Notes under the pieces: generated by a model
The model's database searches: none
Seen by the model: the letters and a program-made list of their open reading frames with translations, nothing else
What the model was told of the DNA's origin: nothing
In this document: positions 12,965-49,000 of the stretch, in pieces
Position numbering within the stretch: the first letter of the stretch is position 1
Layout: each line of letters begins with the position of its first letter
DNA from: Oryzias latipes
Lineage: Eukaryota; Chordata; Actinopteri; Beloniformes; Adrianichthyidae
Reading direction: 5' to 3'
Assembly (NCBI RefSeq): GCF_002234675.1
Contig: NC_019868.2
Location: 24,566,293-24,630,292 of the forward strand
Length of the DNA stretch: 64,000 nt
Made by a program: the position numbers and the translations under genes

Positions 12965-13322
12965 TTGAACGTTTGAATGGTCTGGCACCTCAGCATCTTT
13001 TTTCGGAGCATTTACATCTTTATCGTTCACGGCGACTCCAACGATATGAAGCTTAAATTAGAAATGCTGAGACAAAAGTGAAGACTCATTAGACGATGGT
13101 ACACACAGGTTTAGCGGGTTCAACAACTTAGGAGTCTATTGATGGATGCAATTATGTGAAATCTCTCACTGAGGTTAATTACCAGTAGGTTTTCTTCTAT
13201 AAGCGTCAAGAAGTGACTACGCTCTTTGTTCAAGTGACTAATTTGCTCGTTCTGCGTGTCAGGACAACGTTTGGGAAACAAGCTTTTCAGTTCTGCTGCA
13301 TATTCTGCCTGGAACACTCTAA
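12965..13322 (-). pseudogene. Weak protein-like remnant, unidentified
   Basis: Two minus-strand open stretches (about 13320-13120 and 13030-12965) have more protein-like composition than their surroundings, for example NEQISHLNKERSHFLTLIEE and VNDKDVNAPKKDAEVPDH. They are in different segments separated by a stop, lie in the untranslated first intron of st3gal5, and match no family I recognise. They could be a decayed transposon frame or non-coding sequence. Confidence 0.25.
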
Positions 13323-14591
13323 AACAAATTCATTTTAGTACAAAACTCTTAAAAGTGGTTATGTTTCCAAGTTTTTATGCGTCTGTTTCTTAACTATTCT
13401 ACACTTAAATGCCTGTTTTATTGAGGATTATGATTTTTTTTTTCTTATATAGTGTTAATTTCTATTTCTGTACTTATTCTATTACCAATCGGGTTAAAGA
13501 GTTCCCTGTGAAGTGTGCAGGTACAGGCTTTGTGGGTGGCCCCCTTATCAGTTCTATGTTCATGGCAGGAGCATAAACAGGGAGATGCTTAAATAGCTTG
13601 TTTCACCATGAGGAATGTCCTACAGCCGGATTGTGGATGAAGGTGACGTGCATCATGGAAAAGCCCTCCCACCGCCTGCACCACACTGTGGAGCAGAATG
13701 TTTCAATGCCGGACGATTCCGCGCACATCGGCGTTCGTTCCTCCACGCAGCGAGACGACTTCACAACTCTTTACAAAACATATTTCACTTTTAATGCGTC
13801 TTTTAATCTACTGTGTGTGGAGCCAAATGTGGCTCTTTGACCCCCCAACACTCTGGCCCTCTGGTTTAGGAAAAATAAAAAAAGATTTCATATTAAAAAG
13901 TAAATTGAAGTGTACTGAAGTAATACAAAAAAAAGTAAACGAACTTAAACTTTATTCAGCTCATTCACAAACAGTTGAAGGATTGTACGCATCACAAGTC
14001 GAACGTTGACTAATTTTGAGCACCAGAGAAAATCAGTTGGAGCTCAGTTTACAACTAGAATTAAGGCACAATAGATTATTAAATAGATTTTCTATTTTTA
14101 AAAAAATCAGAGGATTCTAAGAGTATGTTATGGTTGCAAAAAGTATGATACGGGTCACTAAATTAGCTCAGATTTAATTTGGGTCAGTTATAGTTACAAG
14201 TTTCTGGCTGAGATGCACACAAAACGGTCAAATAAACTTTTTTTTTCCCTTAATCACTGCTGACACTATACCTACTACGACTTCAGTACATTTGCCGTGT
14301 TAAGACAATCCTTTGAGACGCAGGAGGATTTATTTTGAAAGGACGTCATAAGAACCTCTTGTCAAAAGTCACACTATGTCATATTTTGACAAAAAGTGTA
14401 TTTTCTCCAAGTTCCATTAATGCCAAAAAAACACAACAGTTTTGCTGTATTTGTCTTGATAGTAACAATAACATAAATAAAAAGCAGGGTCTTAATTTTC
14501 TAAAGGGTGAATGGAAACTTTGTGGCTCCTATTGGGTTGTGGTGCGAATGGCTCTTTATCTCCATTTATCTATATCAGCGTATGCACAGTA

Positions 14592-15190
14592 CCAGAGGTG
14601 TAACGGTTCCTTTTAGCAGCGATTCGATATTTTTAGTTGGTTCATTTTGATCCACTGACCCCAAGATCGATCCAGGACATCTTTAGCCAATAATTCAACC
14701 AGTGTGACGAAATTCTTCATTCTTTTTATACCTAAATATCCATATGATGCTGCTGATAACACATTTTCTGTTTTGCTGCTGCTATATATAAACTAACTGA
14801 TTTCTGTCTGTGGGGTAAGCAAAATATAATCTTATTGGTAAATGGTACTGAGTGCTGCTGATCTCTGGGCCAGATTGCCTTTGAAAAGGGGATCTAACCT
14901 CGATGAGTCTGTTTGCAGTAAAATAAAAACTAAAACAGATACGCATGCACCTGCTGAAAGAAGCTGACCTACTCCTTCTCGAGGGTGCATAATGCTAGTA
15001 GAAAGTCAGTCAGACTGTGGAACGAAGCTGACCAACCGGCCACCGTAGCAGCAAACACGCGCAGGGCAGATGCGTTATCTGACTGGTCTCAAGGATCACA
15101 AACAGCGGATCTCCGTTATTGAAAAAAATATATATATATATTTTACAGTGATTCCGGATTCTACATCGGAGAAGATCAGATCAGCCCCGC
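14592..15190. mobile_element. Possible degraded hAT-like element
   Basis: Begins with AGGTGTAACGGTTCC, close to the TAGGGGTGTAACG terminus of the element at 8084-8884, and then runs through a GATTCGAT-type subterminal region. No clear right terminus or target duplication was found, so the extent is a guess. Confidence 0.3.
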
Positions 15191-15714
15191 CAAAATCTGA
15201 TGTGTCATTGTGACTCAGAGGATACAGAAGTGTACAAATGTTTCATCAGTGAGCAAATCCTGGGTCAAAGAAAAGGGCAAACAGAACCAAACATGTTTGG
15301 AAGAGAAACGCACGTCATTGTACCTGATGCGTTATAGATTAAAGAAGGGGCCTTTTACCCTTTTGTGTTTTGAGGAATATTCTGATGAATTATCCCCAAA
15401 ATTTAGGATTATTTACTCCCACGAGAAGCTCTTTTTTTTTCAATTCAAGTTTTTTTGCTGGTAAATTTGCAAAAATTAACGGTGTCCAACGACAAACGCC
15501 AGCTGTTTGTGAGATAAAGCCGTGAGACAGACAGGAGTGGGCTAGCCCACGAGTGACATAGTGAACAAACTGTTATTCTGCGTTTCGTCTCTTAGAAAAT
15601 ATACTGGAGCTCTCCACGTTATGTAATAAGCAAGGCGCTCAAGCTTACCCGCCCCTACATCTGTTCCTTTCAGAAAACAATTCACAAATATGTGGTTTTA
15701 ATCGTGGACTCACC

Positions 15715-16045
15715 CTTTCATCAGCTCCCAAGGCTCTTCATCGCGAGACCGTTTAAGAATTTTCCCCTCTCTGGTATATGAGGGCCAGTTCGAGGACTCG
15801 CTGACCAATCATAGCCGTCTCGCGCTGTTAACCCTTTCTCTCCACTACAGAAGCTGAACAGGAATGATCCAGAACGTTTAACGCTTTTTTTTTTTTTTTG
15901 CCTGGCTGAAGAAGAAAAAAATATTGTAAGAAAGATGCTAGAATATATATTGATATAAATAAAAAGAAACACATGAAAATAATAATCGGAATTTAGAGAA
16001 GCTACGCCACGCCCTGGTGCATGCTGGGATTAGAAATGCTGGGAC
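15715..16045 (-). promoter_or_regulatory. Candidate st3gal5 5' UTR exon and promoter
   Basis: On the minus strand a strong donor (GG|GTGAGT) at 15714/15713 closes a GC-richer, CpG-containing block that could be a non-coding first exon about 3.5 kb upstream of the start codon. Around 16018-16031 the minus strand reads AATCCCAGCATGCA, very like the ZNF143/SBS promoter element. The block also contains a CCAAT box on the plus strand at 15802-15806. No acceptor linking it to the coding exon was proven. Confidence 0.4.
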
Positions 16046-17378
16046 AAGCTTTCTTTGCACATTTTTTTTCTTAAAGAAATATTGTTTTTTTTTTTTTTTG
16101 CGTTTTTGTTATAGGGAAATCTCGACTGATGCATATTTGAACGAAAAACCAAATTATTATTTTTGTTGCAGAAATCCACCCAATTTGAATTATTATTTTC
16201 ATTGGCCTTTTTAAAATGACATTCTCAATTAGTTTAGCAGTTTAGTAACCTATTGCAACCTATTATAACAGTTTTGCTTTAAGAAATATATATATATATT
16301 TTGACACATGCATGTATGTCGTGATATTTAGGAAATGCCAGCATTCCTCAAAGCTGCTGTTTCATTATATTTAAGACTAAATTTAATTTAAAGTTATATT
16401 TGTTTCATTTTTCCAATTGCAAGTTCCAAGATTTTACAAATGCGTCCTTGAACCAAACCATTTTAATTCAAGCTACTCTTCTTTTATGTTTCATGCAATA
16501 ATTGACTCTTGCATTGCAAAAGTGGGCCACCCGGAAAGAAATCGAAAATTCTTAAAATTTTAAATATTTTCCTAGAATAACAACAAAAAATCTGTCAATG
16601 GGGAAAGAAAAATGGTCTTATCAATAGTTCTTAGTTTCTGGTTATTTGCATCTGTTTTTTAATAGTATTTTGTTACTCAAAAGCATTCTTGATAAGGTTT
16701 TTTTTCTTGCAAGGCAGAACATAAGACACATGACAAAAAAGGTCTTTTTACTTTTCTTTACATTTTTCTCTCATTTTTAATTTTGCATTTCTTTTTCTAT
16801 TTAGGAATTTCCGTTTCCTACCCCAGGGGGAAGTACACTAATCAAGTATGTGCATATGTGTTTAAGGTAAAGCTTTGCAGAATAGACAACACAGGAAGTG
16901 TACAGAGTACAAACTCTGCAGCAATGTTTAACGAATACGTTTGTTTACAACCAGATTAGGAAAATTAATATCTTGCCAGGATTTGGTGACGACAAAATAA
17001 AAAAAGCTTAAGACACCAAGAGTGCATAATAAATTAGTTTTTTATTGTTCTGCATTTAATACTCTGCTGCTTTAGTCATCTTCATGGTGCAGCTGGAGTT
17101 TCTCACTTCCCCCATTTATTTTGTTTTGAAGGCAGATAGCTGTTTCTGTCATTGTTGCTGAAAGATTGCAAAAAAAAAACTGGACTAAATCTGAATTGCT
17201 AAAACATATAGAGTCACCATATAGTCACGAACACTCAATAGTTAAAAAAACAACAACAAAGGCAACAAATAATCAAATATATTTTTTACTGTTTTACACA
17301 TTAATCTATAAATACAGACAAAAACCCGATCAGCCTCTTATGTCAGAAGACCTTTAAAGGCGATCTTGAAGTCATTGT

Positions 17379-17384
17379 TTTATT
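17379..17384 (-). terminator. Candidate polr1a polyadenylation signal
   Basis: A minus-strand AATAAA lies 44 bp past the polr1a stop codon; a second lies near 17041-17046. Their use is inferred from position. Confidence 0.45.
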
Positions 17385-17427
17385 CACAAGCAACATAAAA
17401 AGAAAATGATTTTCTATGATCTGACAT

Positions 17428-39699
<22,272 letters not shown>

Positions 39700-40053
39700 T
39701 TTGGAAACTGTAAAAGCTACTTGTAAACTTTATGCGCGTTTAAAAACACAAACCACGAGGCATGATGGTGGAAGCATGTTCCTCTGTGGATCCCTCCTGA
39801 CCTACACGTGGGATCGTAAAGACCAACCCGTCAGATCAGAGGGGGGGACCAAATTGTGCTCATTTGGGTTGTTTTGATTGCTGCATTTTGAGATATTATA
39901 TATTCCGTTGGTATATACATAACCGTATATGCATATATAACAAAAAATAAAAAAAATATTTTATTTTTAATCTGGAATAAAAATATTTAATGTCTCACCA
40001 CCACCCCTATTTTTTTTATCCGATGGTTTGGTTCTTCTTCCGTTTGTGGCAAT
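39700..40053. promoter_or_regulatory. Head-to-head polr1a/ptcd3 promoter
   Basis: Only 354 bp separate the two start codons, which face away from each other, so both transcripts must start here (or the UTRs overlap). At 40049-40061 AATATGGCGGCG overlaps the ptcd3 start codon and resembles the YY1 site found at the starts of many housekeeping and mitochondrial genes; an ETS-like TTCCG core lies at 40038-40042. Flanks next to both genes are GC-richer than the AT-rich middle (about 39890-40020). No TATA box is placed for either gene. Confidence 0.7.
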
Positions 40054-43000
40054 ATGGCGGCGTCCGGTAGGCACGTAGGACATTACATCCAGAGAAACGG
40101 ACGGTTTCTTCGGGTTAACCTTGAAGGTTTATGGTCAAACAGGTACGAGGAGTGAACATATGAATATTTTCTGTTTTTTTTTAAATAATCATGATGCTTA
40201 CTTAAACGTATTTCTGTCAGGAGCAGCTGACAGGAATGTATCTGCATGAGTAAAATGTGGAAATGAGAATTACGTAAATATTTTAAGCATTTGCGTAAGT
40301 CAACATTTCATTTGTGTCCCGGAAATGTTTTCTTTTTTATTTTAAGAAAACAGCTTTGCTTTTATATTTTGCAATATTTTGTGACGTCAGAGATGTTTTA
40401 GGGATCACATGTTTGCTGAAACTTATTTTGTATTTTTGTCTCTTATCAGGAGTTTTGGATGGACCTCTGCGCTGCAGCAACAAGCTCCAGAAGTTAAAAA
40501 GGGTAAGAAAAGAACTTGACTTTTGAAACTTCAATCACAAACCAAGAGGACTTTGATAATATTTATTCTGTTCCAGCAGGAATAACGTCATAACACTTTA
40601 ATGCAGTAAAGAGGTTTTTCCTGCATCATTCCTGGAATTTACTATATACTTTTTGGAAACAACCCAATAAATGAAAATTACAGTTCGAAGTGTATTTAAA
40701 TGTGTTTTTATTTGTTTAAACACCCTTTGTGCAGTTTTAAAGCCCAATCCTTTGTGTTTGTATTGTAACCAGAGTCACAGAGATTAACTGCTGTGAATTA
40801 AAATCAGAATCAGAAATACTTTATTGATCCCACACGTGGGAAATTTGTTTGTCACCATAGCAACTGACAGCAGAGGGAAAAAAGACTTAGAATTAAATAA
40901 AAAGCAAGAACAAGAAAATGTAGCATATATGCAAACATCAAGGTATTATAATTTAAAAAGCTATTTTCAGAACAGTGCAGGTAAAAAGATGTGCAAAAGG
41001 AATGTGCAAAATAGAAAAAAACTAAATAAAAAGATAATAAAAAAAAATGTGCAAAGGTTATCTTTTGCATTGTGTGTTGTTGTACAGGGTTATTGCATTG
41101 GGTATGAATGACTTTTGGTACCAACATTATAAACTTCTATTCACAAATTCTTTAGATTAATCTTTTTTTTAAATAACAAATTTATCCCATCACTTTGCTT
41201 TATATCCGTTATCAAAAACCTTTCTGAAGTCAAATTTCAGGAGCTGAAATCAGTGCAATAAATGTCCAGCATTATGAACCCAGCTGGGGTGCAGAGACTT
41301 ACAGCAGATATTTAAACCAGCATTGTTAACTTTACTGTTTTCCAGATGCATCAGAGTCGATTGTCATCCCAAGGAAGAAAACATGGTAGGTGAAGTTTGG
41401 CGTTTCTCTGTTCGGACATGTTTTAAAAATGTATTTTTGTTCAGATTGATGTGGTTTCCAAATCTAGGAGTGAGTGTGGATCTTTAAACAGTTTATCAAT
41501 GTTTATACCTGGAAAAACAGGAACAAAATTGCGGTTCTGGAGGCCCTGGCATCAACTGTGGACAGGGTGAGATGTTCCTCTTTAGTTTTTATTTTGTGTT
41601 TGTTTTTTTGTCTTCTTCTTCATGAAGTTGTTATTTAGTCTATTGCTTCTCCCCTCTCCAGGATCCTACAGCCTATCCATACCAGTTCCAGGATGATCCC
41701 TACCTTTCTCCCAGGACATCCTCTGAGTTTGTATGTTCAAACAATGACTTTCAACTTTCTCTGGAGTTAAATTTAATTAATTTGATTTCTACAACGTGAG
41801 TTTTTTATTGAGACTTTCAAGAAGAGAAAAGAAAAAAACATCAACACACAGTTTGGACTTTCAGAGTTGGTTTACTGGACCGCTGACCGTATTTGCCACA
41901 TTTATGGATGTGTCACCCTTGCAAAACTTTTTTGTTTTTTCAAATAACAGGTTTAGTGTTTTGAACACATTTAGTGTCGCCACTTTCTTATTACATTCAA
42001 ATATTTAAAATTAGGACTATTTTATCAGGTTTTCCTCACACAAGGGTAATTTAAAAATAAATCTACTTCAGCACAACAATGCTACATTTTTAAACAACTA
42101 CATGCTTACAAGTATAACAAATGTAGTTCATTTAAATTTGTTATAGTGCATAGTTAATTATAAGATTTTACTGGACAGAAAAATAACATTTAAAGTTGTA
42201 ATAAAAATGTTTTTTGCGATATATCAATGCTAGTTTGGATTTTTCTTTCAAACTGAAATTGATGAATGGATTTTGCCCAAAAGTGAACATTTCTCGTTTG
42301 TTCTTGGTGTTTTTTTTTCACTTCTGCCAACAAATAGGAAAATCTCTGTGATTTTTGCTCCTAAAATAGATTAAATCGTTTATTTCCAGAGAATTTCGCA
42401 TTCATCGGGTCTATTTTCAAAGCATTCTCAGGGGTCTTTTAGTTATGATTATGTTGTTTTAGCCAAAATAAAAATAAAAACCTGTGTGGTTTTAGGACAT
42501 AGTTTCTGCAGAGCAGCAGGAGTTCATTGGAAATTCGCCCCTGAGTCACTTAAACTGTTGGTGCGGAGCAACCCCGCCCCCCTTTTCTCTCACCAGAGCT
42601 CAGAGCAGGGAGGTAGTGGTGCACCCAGCATATTTTCTGGATCACAGATATTCTCTTTCATGGTATATTTTTTCTGCTCTTGATTTGCAACTATCTGAAT
42701 AAAGAAATCCTCAGAAATGCCATTTTAAGCTGAATTGTCTTTATAAATGTCCTCCATCATCAGTATAATGCCACATGATCATGTTAAACCACAAACAGGG
42801 CTTTCATCTGAGGGGGTCTTTAAATAAAAAGAAGTCAAATGTTGCAAATGAAGATGCGTATTCTTATGTTAGGCTTCATAGGTCAGACTGAAGTGAAGGG
42901 GATCACAGAGGTCTGCTTTGACCTCCTCCTCAGACTTGTCTTCTTTTCTCTCTGCAGAAGCTGTTCTCTCTCTCCCAGGAGTCTGGTCGCTCTGCAGCGA

Positions 43001-46000
43001 AGTTCTTTGTCGACAGCAATCCAAAGTTCTTCACCAAAGACTTCGCTGAACCCCACATCCCTGTAGGAGGAGCACGCTCAAAGCAGATCGTCACCAAAAT
43101 GCTCTTCCTGACTGTCTGCGGACTTGTGTTACAGTGCCTGATGCCAGAGAGCGTGTCGCTGCGTCTGGAGGAGGTGAGCGAGGAGGCCCTGAGGGAGCGC
43201 ATCAGCCTGAGGAAAGTGACGGCTGCCGTCGACATGTACGATCAACTCCTGCAAGCGGGTGAGGCCCCACGCTGAACATCCTCCTTTCAATCGCATCATC
43301 CCGCTGTGCCTCTACAACCACCACTTCCTGCTCTTCCTCCCTGCAGGCACAGCCGTTTCCATGGAAACCACTCACGATCTGCTGGACCTAATCTGTCTGT
43401 ACTGCGACAGGAACCCCGTGCAGGAGGGGGGGCCGCAGGCGGAGGAAGCGGTGAGTCACAATCCATCTAGACGTCCTGGTTCTGCATCATAGTGACATAA
43501 AATGGAGTGAGGGGGCTTTTCTGTAAAGGAGGAGGCAGGAGAGGAGACGAAAGGAAGGAGAGGCAGGACAAGACGAGATATCCCCAAGACCCCCTGGAAA
43601 GAAAACAACAACGCTGAGAGAATCTTCAACCTACTGCCAGAAAGAGACTCGCGCTGCTACTCGGCTTTGATCAGAGGCATGGTGAAGGTATGAACACGTG
43701 ACGCCGCTTGACTCTAGCGTCAAAAACCCTGCCTGTTTTTGCAGTAAACTGTTTTTTTGTTTGTTTATCCACAGCATGGAGCTTATGCAAAAGCTTTCAG
43801 TTTGTATACAGATCTGCTCAACGACAGACTGACAGGTGAGGTGAAAAAATGGATTTGATTTAGCAAAAATGAGTGTTTATTGCTGAAAAATAAATCAAGT
43901 CAAACTTTATTTATAAAGCACTTTTCATACATTGGTAAAAAAAAAGTGCTTTAGATTATAAAAAAAAATTTCCACATAAAAATACAAAAGCAAAGACCTT
44001 CACCCAAAATTATTTATAAATTATGTTTTTGGTCTTTTTGTAATATGTTCTTGTGGTGGTTTTTAGATGATTGAGGACATATGTAAAGAAAATTTGACTT
44101 AAAATTGCATTTATGAGGATTTCTTTTGTTTATTTTGCTGTTTGAAAAAAAAAAAAAAAAGTAGAGAATACGCCGGACGGGCCACAAGTTCCCTGCTTAG
44201 AGCTTTCAGTGACGGGGAGGGGAAGGGGGTGCGGGGTTGCTCAGTGTTAACTGTCCCACCCACAACTCGGAGGTGAATTTCTGCCACTCTGCAGAAACTA
44301 GGACAATGGCATAATCAGAATTAAACGACCATTTGGAATGCTTTAAAAAAATAGATTAACAAATGATCGGAGTAGAATTTTAAAGGGAAAAAGAGACAAT
44401 TTTAGAAGGCCTTTACTGCTTAAGAGCACTAACTACACACCACGTAGTCCTCAAGTATCTTTTTTTTATAAATATTTTCTTCAATAAAAGTGTATTTATC
44501 TTTTTGTTAAGAATTCCAAACTTTTACCTCAACACACGTTTCCTTTTTAAGGACTGTAGATCTTTACAGTCATATCTCCTGATCATCCTCCAAAGTAAAA
44601 ACAAATTTTAGTAATTTAATTTGATTTTAATCATATTAACCTTTACTGTTCCACGAACTCTTTGATTTTGAAAAAAATCAACATTTTTCTTAGTAATCAC
44701 TTGTAATACTTTCTAATTCCAGTAGATGGTGCTGGAGAATGTTTTGTTCAACAATCGATTGATTTGTGTATAAAGTAGACAGAAAAGGCACTCAGATACA
44801 TTTCAAGTCCACATACTATGGCAGGAGGAGCTATGGAGACAGAAACGTCTCCTTTTGTGTCACTCAGGATGTTCACGCTTCGATTTTTCTGCTAAAAATA
44901 AGAACCTGCTTGCTTTTAAACCTCTTGAAGCTTCAAAATGGTGGAACTGCAGCACAGGATTTTGTTGTCGGTCCTCAACTTCTGTCTCTCTGCAGGTGAC
45001 GTCCATCTCTTTAACGCTCTCATCCTCGCTGCCCCAGAACTCAGAGAAAAATACAATGAAAAGTGGGAGCTCATCAGCGTAAGAGCCTGCACACCCTCTC
45101 CAAACCAAAGCTGTTCTTTCGATGTTCATCTGTTTTACTGCTCCAGATAAGGATAAAGGATGTAATTTGATCTAAATCATTAAAGTGGGACACATTAAGG
45201 AGTGTGGCGGTGGTCACACTCTTGTTTATCCTGTCGCCTCCTTTGCTGTTGCAGGAGCTGCTGAACCAGATGAGTCAGCAGAAAGTTCATCCCGACCTGC
45301 TGACCTTCAACAGCGTCCTGAAAGCTCTGCGGCGCTGCGGCTACGTGGCAAAAACCAAAGCTCTGTCCACGCTGAACGAGATGAAGGCCGTGGGCATCTG
45401 TAAGGACAGTCATTTACAGAATCTGTTGTGTTTTTGTGGCAGAAAATGACACTTTTGTTTGTTTCTAAACAATTTTTAATATTAAAAATTATCCTACTTT
45501 TGAGTGTAAAAGCACATATTGTGTTAAAACTCTTCAAAGCAATTTATAGAATTGAATTTCAAATCTGAAAACTCAGCTCCTTTGTTCCACACTTGAACTG
45601 AATTCTTGTTTATCTCTGTTTAGCTCCCAGCTTGGCCACCTATGACCACATCCTGGCGGCCTTTTACAAATCAGGTAACATTTTAAAACGGCGGTCCCCA
45701 ACCCCCCCCCCAGGTGGCGGACCGGTTCGCCTCTGTGGGTTACTTGGTGCTGCGCTGCTGACAAAAATATAAAAAATCTACAGTAACTTACAATATTTTG
45801 TTTATTATCAGGTTCTGAAGGAAGTTTTATTTTTTCTGTCTACCACATCACTCTTGACGCAACTCATTTGCCTCGTTTACGTGTCCTAAATACATCCGCT
45901 ACCTTCTTAAATCGGCTGCTCCGAACGCAAAATTGGAAAGAAAATGAAGGAAACCAAAGACTTGAGTGAAAAAAGAGAGAGAAAACACCAGTTTTTAGTT

Positions 46001-49000
46001 TGTAGTTTTTATCCTTCACACCTTAAAAGTTGGGCGATGCTTGAGTTCGATTGTTGGCTTCCACTAAACCACATTTTGTTGGGATCCTACACAAAATCTA
46101 GAGCACAAAGACATTTTAAACCGGCTGCAGATATTTTACAAAAAATGAAAATTAAAAAAAAATAAAGTTATGGAAACGTGTCAAGAGGACATTTAAGACT
46201 TTTTCTTACAGCAAAGCTATACAAGGCGGGCGGGCGGGCACCTGTGAAGAAACTGTAGCACAGAAAATACTCGTCAATGATTTCATGAAAAACAAACTAG
46301 GTTGATTCTCTTTGCCCTGAAGGAGCCTGGATTGAGTTCTCATGGCTAAAATGGCATTCCATAAGAAAAAAACAGTATTGTTGCCAGAAACATTATCTAC
46401 AAATCAACACCTTCGTTTCATAAAAATCTTCATTGTCTGTAAAATACCTACAGAAAGTTTTTGAAAACCACATTCTATGTAGGAGCATTTTAATTGAAAA
46501 TATTTGTTTTTCCAGACACCAGAAAGTGAAATAAATTCCTCGCTGCACCTCGTACCGGGCGAAATGTTAAACCGTTCTGTGGTCTGAAAAACATTGGGGA
46601 CCGCTGCTGTAAACCCCCCTAACGTGTGGGAACAAAGACTAATTTGATTCCGTCTCCAGCTTCATCTGGTCCGAGCAACACCGAAATCCTCCTGGAAGTG
46701 CTGACCGAGCTGGAAGGAACCCGCCTCACCTGCCAGGATCCTGATGATGGTGCCTCGCCTTTTTTTAGTAGTATTTCTTTTAAGCATAAAGGCAAAAATC
46801 ATTTCCGTTTCCTTACTTTTTCCTGAGTCTGCTTTTGCTCTTCTTCTCCAGTTCTGTTCTTCTCCAGCGCCATGAGAATAGTAAGCAGACAGCTTTGTAT
46901 TTTTGCGTCAGAATAATCCACTTGAGTTGCTGATGGCACTTTTTTGCTTCAGTGTTTAGACGGCAAAGATCTGGAGCTGGGATATAAAGTCCAGAATCTA
47001 TTAGAAGTTGGAGACAACTGGAGGCTTCTTGGAGACTCCTACCAGCAAAGTATTTACTAGTACGTCAAAGTTCTTCAGCCAAGGCCTCCTGAGGTTTTCT
47101 GTGAAACAAAAACATCTGTAAATCAACTCCAAATCTCTGTTTCTTCCAACGCCTTCCTCTGCAGCGGCCGCTTCTTCAACCTGTTGTGTATGATGGAGCA
47201 CATCGACGTGGTTCTGGAGTGGTACAGAAAGATCATCCCGTCGGTCAGTGCTCCCCCACGACAGCTGAGATGGACCATCGGGTTTCTGCTCTTCTCACCT
47301 TTTGATTGTGTCGCGATTGCAGCGGTACTACCCCAACCCTCAGGGAATGAAGGACCTGCTGCAGGCGCTGGACACCGACAGCCGCCTGGACATGCTGCCC
47401 ACTATTTGGAAAGGTGGATTCATCTCTGAAATGGACTTCAGCAGTTTTTCAGTGCTTCCGTTTTGAAAAAAAAGCTTTTGTTTTGCAGACATAAAGAGTT
47501 TGGGTCACGATAACAAACCTGACCTGGTGGAGGAGCTGCTCGCTCTGATGGCCAGAGAGGAGCACAGTCCAGAGGTCAGATGACGGCGACCTGACCTTTC
47601 TGTTTGTAGACGCCTGTGTTCCAGGTGATGCGTCAGCTCTGTCTGCGTTTGCATCTGCAGGTTCAGGAGTCTTTTGCTGCGTGCGCTCTGAACGTGAAGA
47701 GCGTGTGCGATGGGAGGCTCAGTACGGAGTGGAGCGCCTCCGCCCTGTCACACATCACCACTCTTCTCCTGCGGGCCAACAAAACCCAGGAGGCCTGGTG
47801 AGTAAACCTCCTGTTGGCCCGTCTCTGCCGGGCCTCCACCGGTCTCACGTCGTCTTTCTGTCTGCAGGGAGGTGCTGCTGGTCTTTAAGGCCAAGAACAG
47901 AGTTCCTTCGTAAGTCTTCTCACACTAACCGAATCCCTCGATCAGCACACCTCAGAGCTTTCATATTCCAGATGGGGTTTGCTCATTGACACCCCTCGTT
48001 TGTTGGATGCTCTGCAGCGAGGAGCTGTTGAACAGCTTCCTGTCCGCCTGCCATAGCCGTGGGGATTCCCAGGGAGCAGTGGAGCTGGTGCAGCTGTCTG
48101 CAGCCTTCTGCCTGCCCGCTACATCAGGACTGGCCTCCAGAGCGCTGGCAGACTTCCACCTGACCGAGGAGCAGAGGTGAGGAGGCGCGGAACTCCACCT
48201 TTATCCAGGAGCTGAAATCACATGAAAACTGTTGATTTATCGCCTGTATTGAAATAATCTTAAATAGAAAAGACAATTATTTTTTCATTGTTGCGCAAAA
48301 AGTATTAAAGAAAAAGGGGGGGGGGGGGGGGTCATTGTATCAAATCTGTCCTGGACAAAACAAAATGTGCAACTTTTGCTCCAAAAAAAATCCAGCCTTT
48401 AGCTGCTTAGCTCTGCAGTTTTACGCAGAGGTTTGTCTTTTTATCGCAGAACTGCGTTTTTATAAATAACCTAGGATTGGTGAAATCTGCAGAGTAGATT
48501 TATACACTTCTGAACATTTTAACACATTTTCTCTCCCGTTTAAACTCTTAAAAATCAAACTTTTAAAGAAAAGGAAGTCCACTGTTTTGACATGAAAACA
48601 AAGATCTGATTGTGATCAAAGATTTAGTTTTATTCAGAGAGCTGCAGGACACATGGCACAGAGATTGACTGACAATCTGAACCGTCATCTAGTGAGGTAA
48701 CACGGTACCGAAACCCCCGAAAGAAGGCATCCCCCAAAATCAGAAAAGTCTATCATCTTTGTGCCATTGTCCAGGTAATTACTCAGACCAAATACTCTTC
48801 TGATTGGCTACAGGGGAGTGGATTGAAACGTGATAAACCACAAAAAAAAGAAGTTCCGGTCACATAGCCCAGTGTTCTATATCACTGCGCCAGTTCCAGT
48901 TATTCACAAATTTCAACAAATAAATAAAACGGCATAGGTTTTCATATCTAGACAGTAGAAACGACAGTTTAGTTTAATTAAACCTGTTTGGTTAATTTGA

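Noticed and set aside
15721-15972. 83-codon minus-strand frame near the putative st3gal5 first exon
   Set aside because: N-terminal half is translated poly-A/T sequence and no protein family is evident; the block is better read as untranslated exon or promoter.
45944-46165. 73-codon open frame inside ptcd3 intron 12
   Set aside because: Lies wholly within a hAT-like element; not a host gene, and only a possible transposase remnant.
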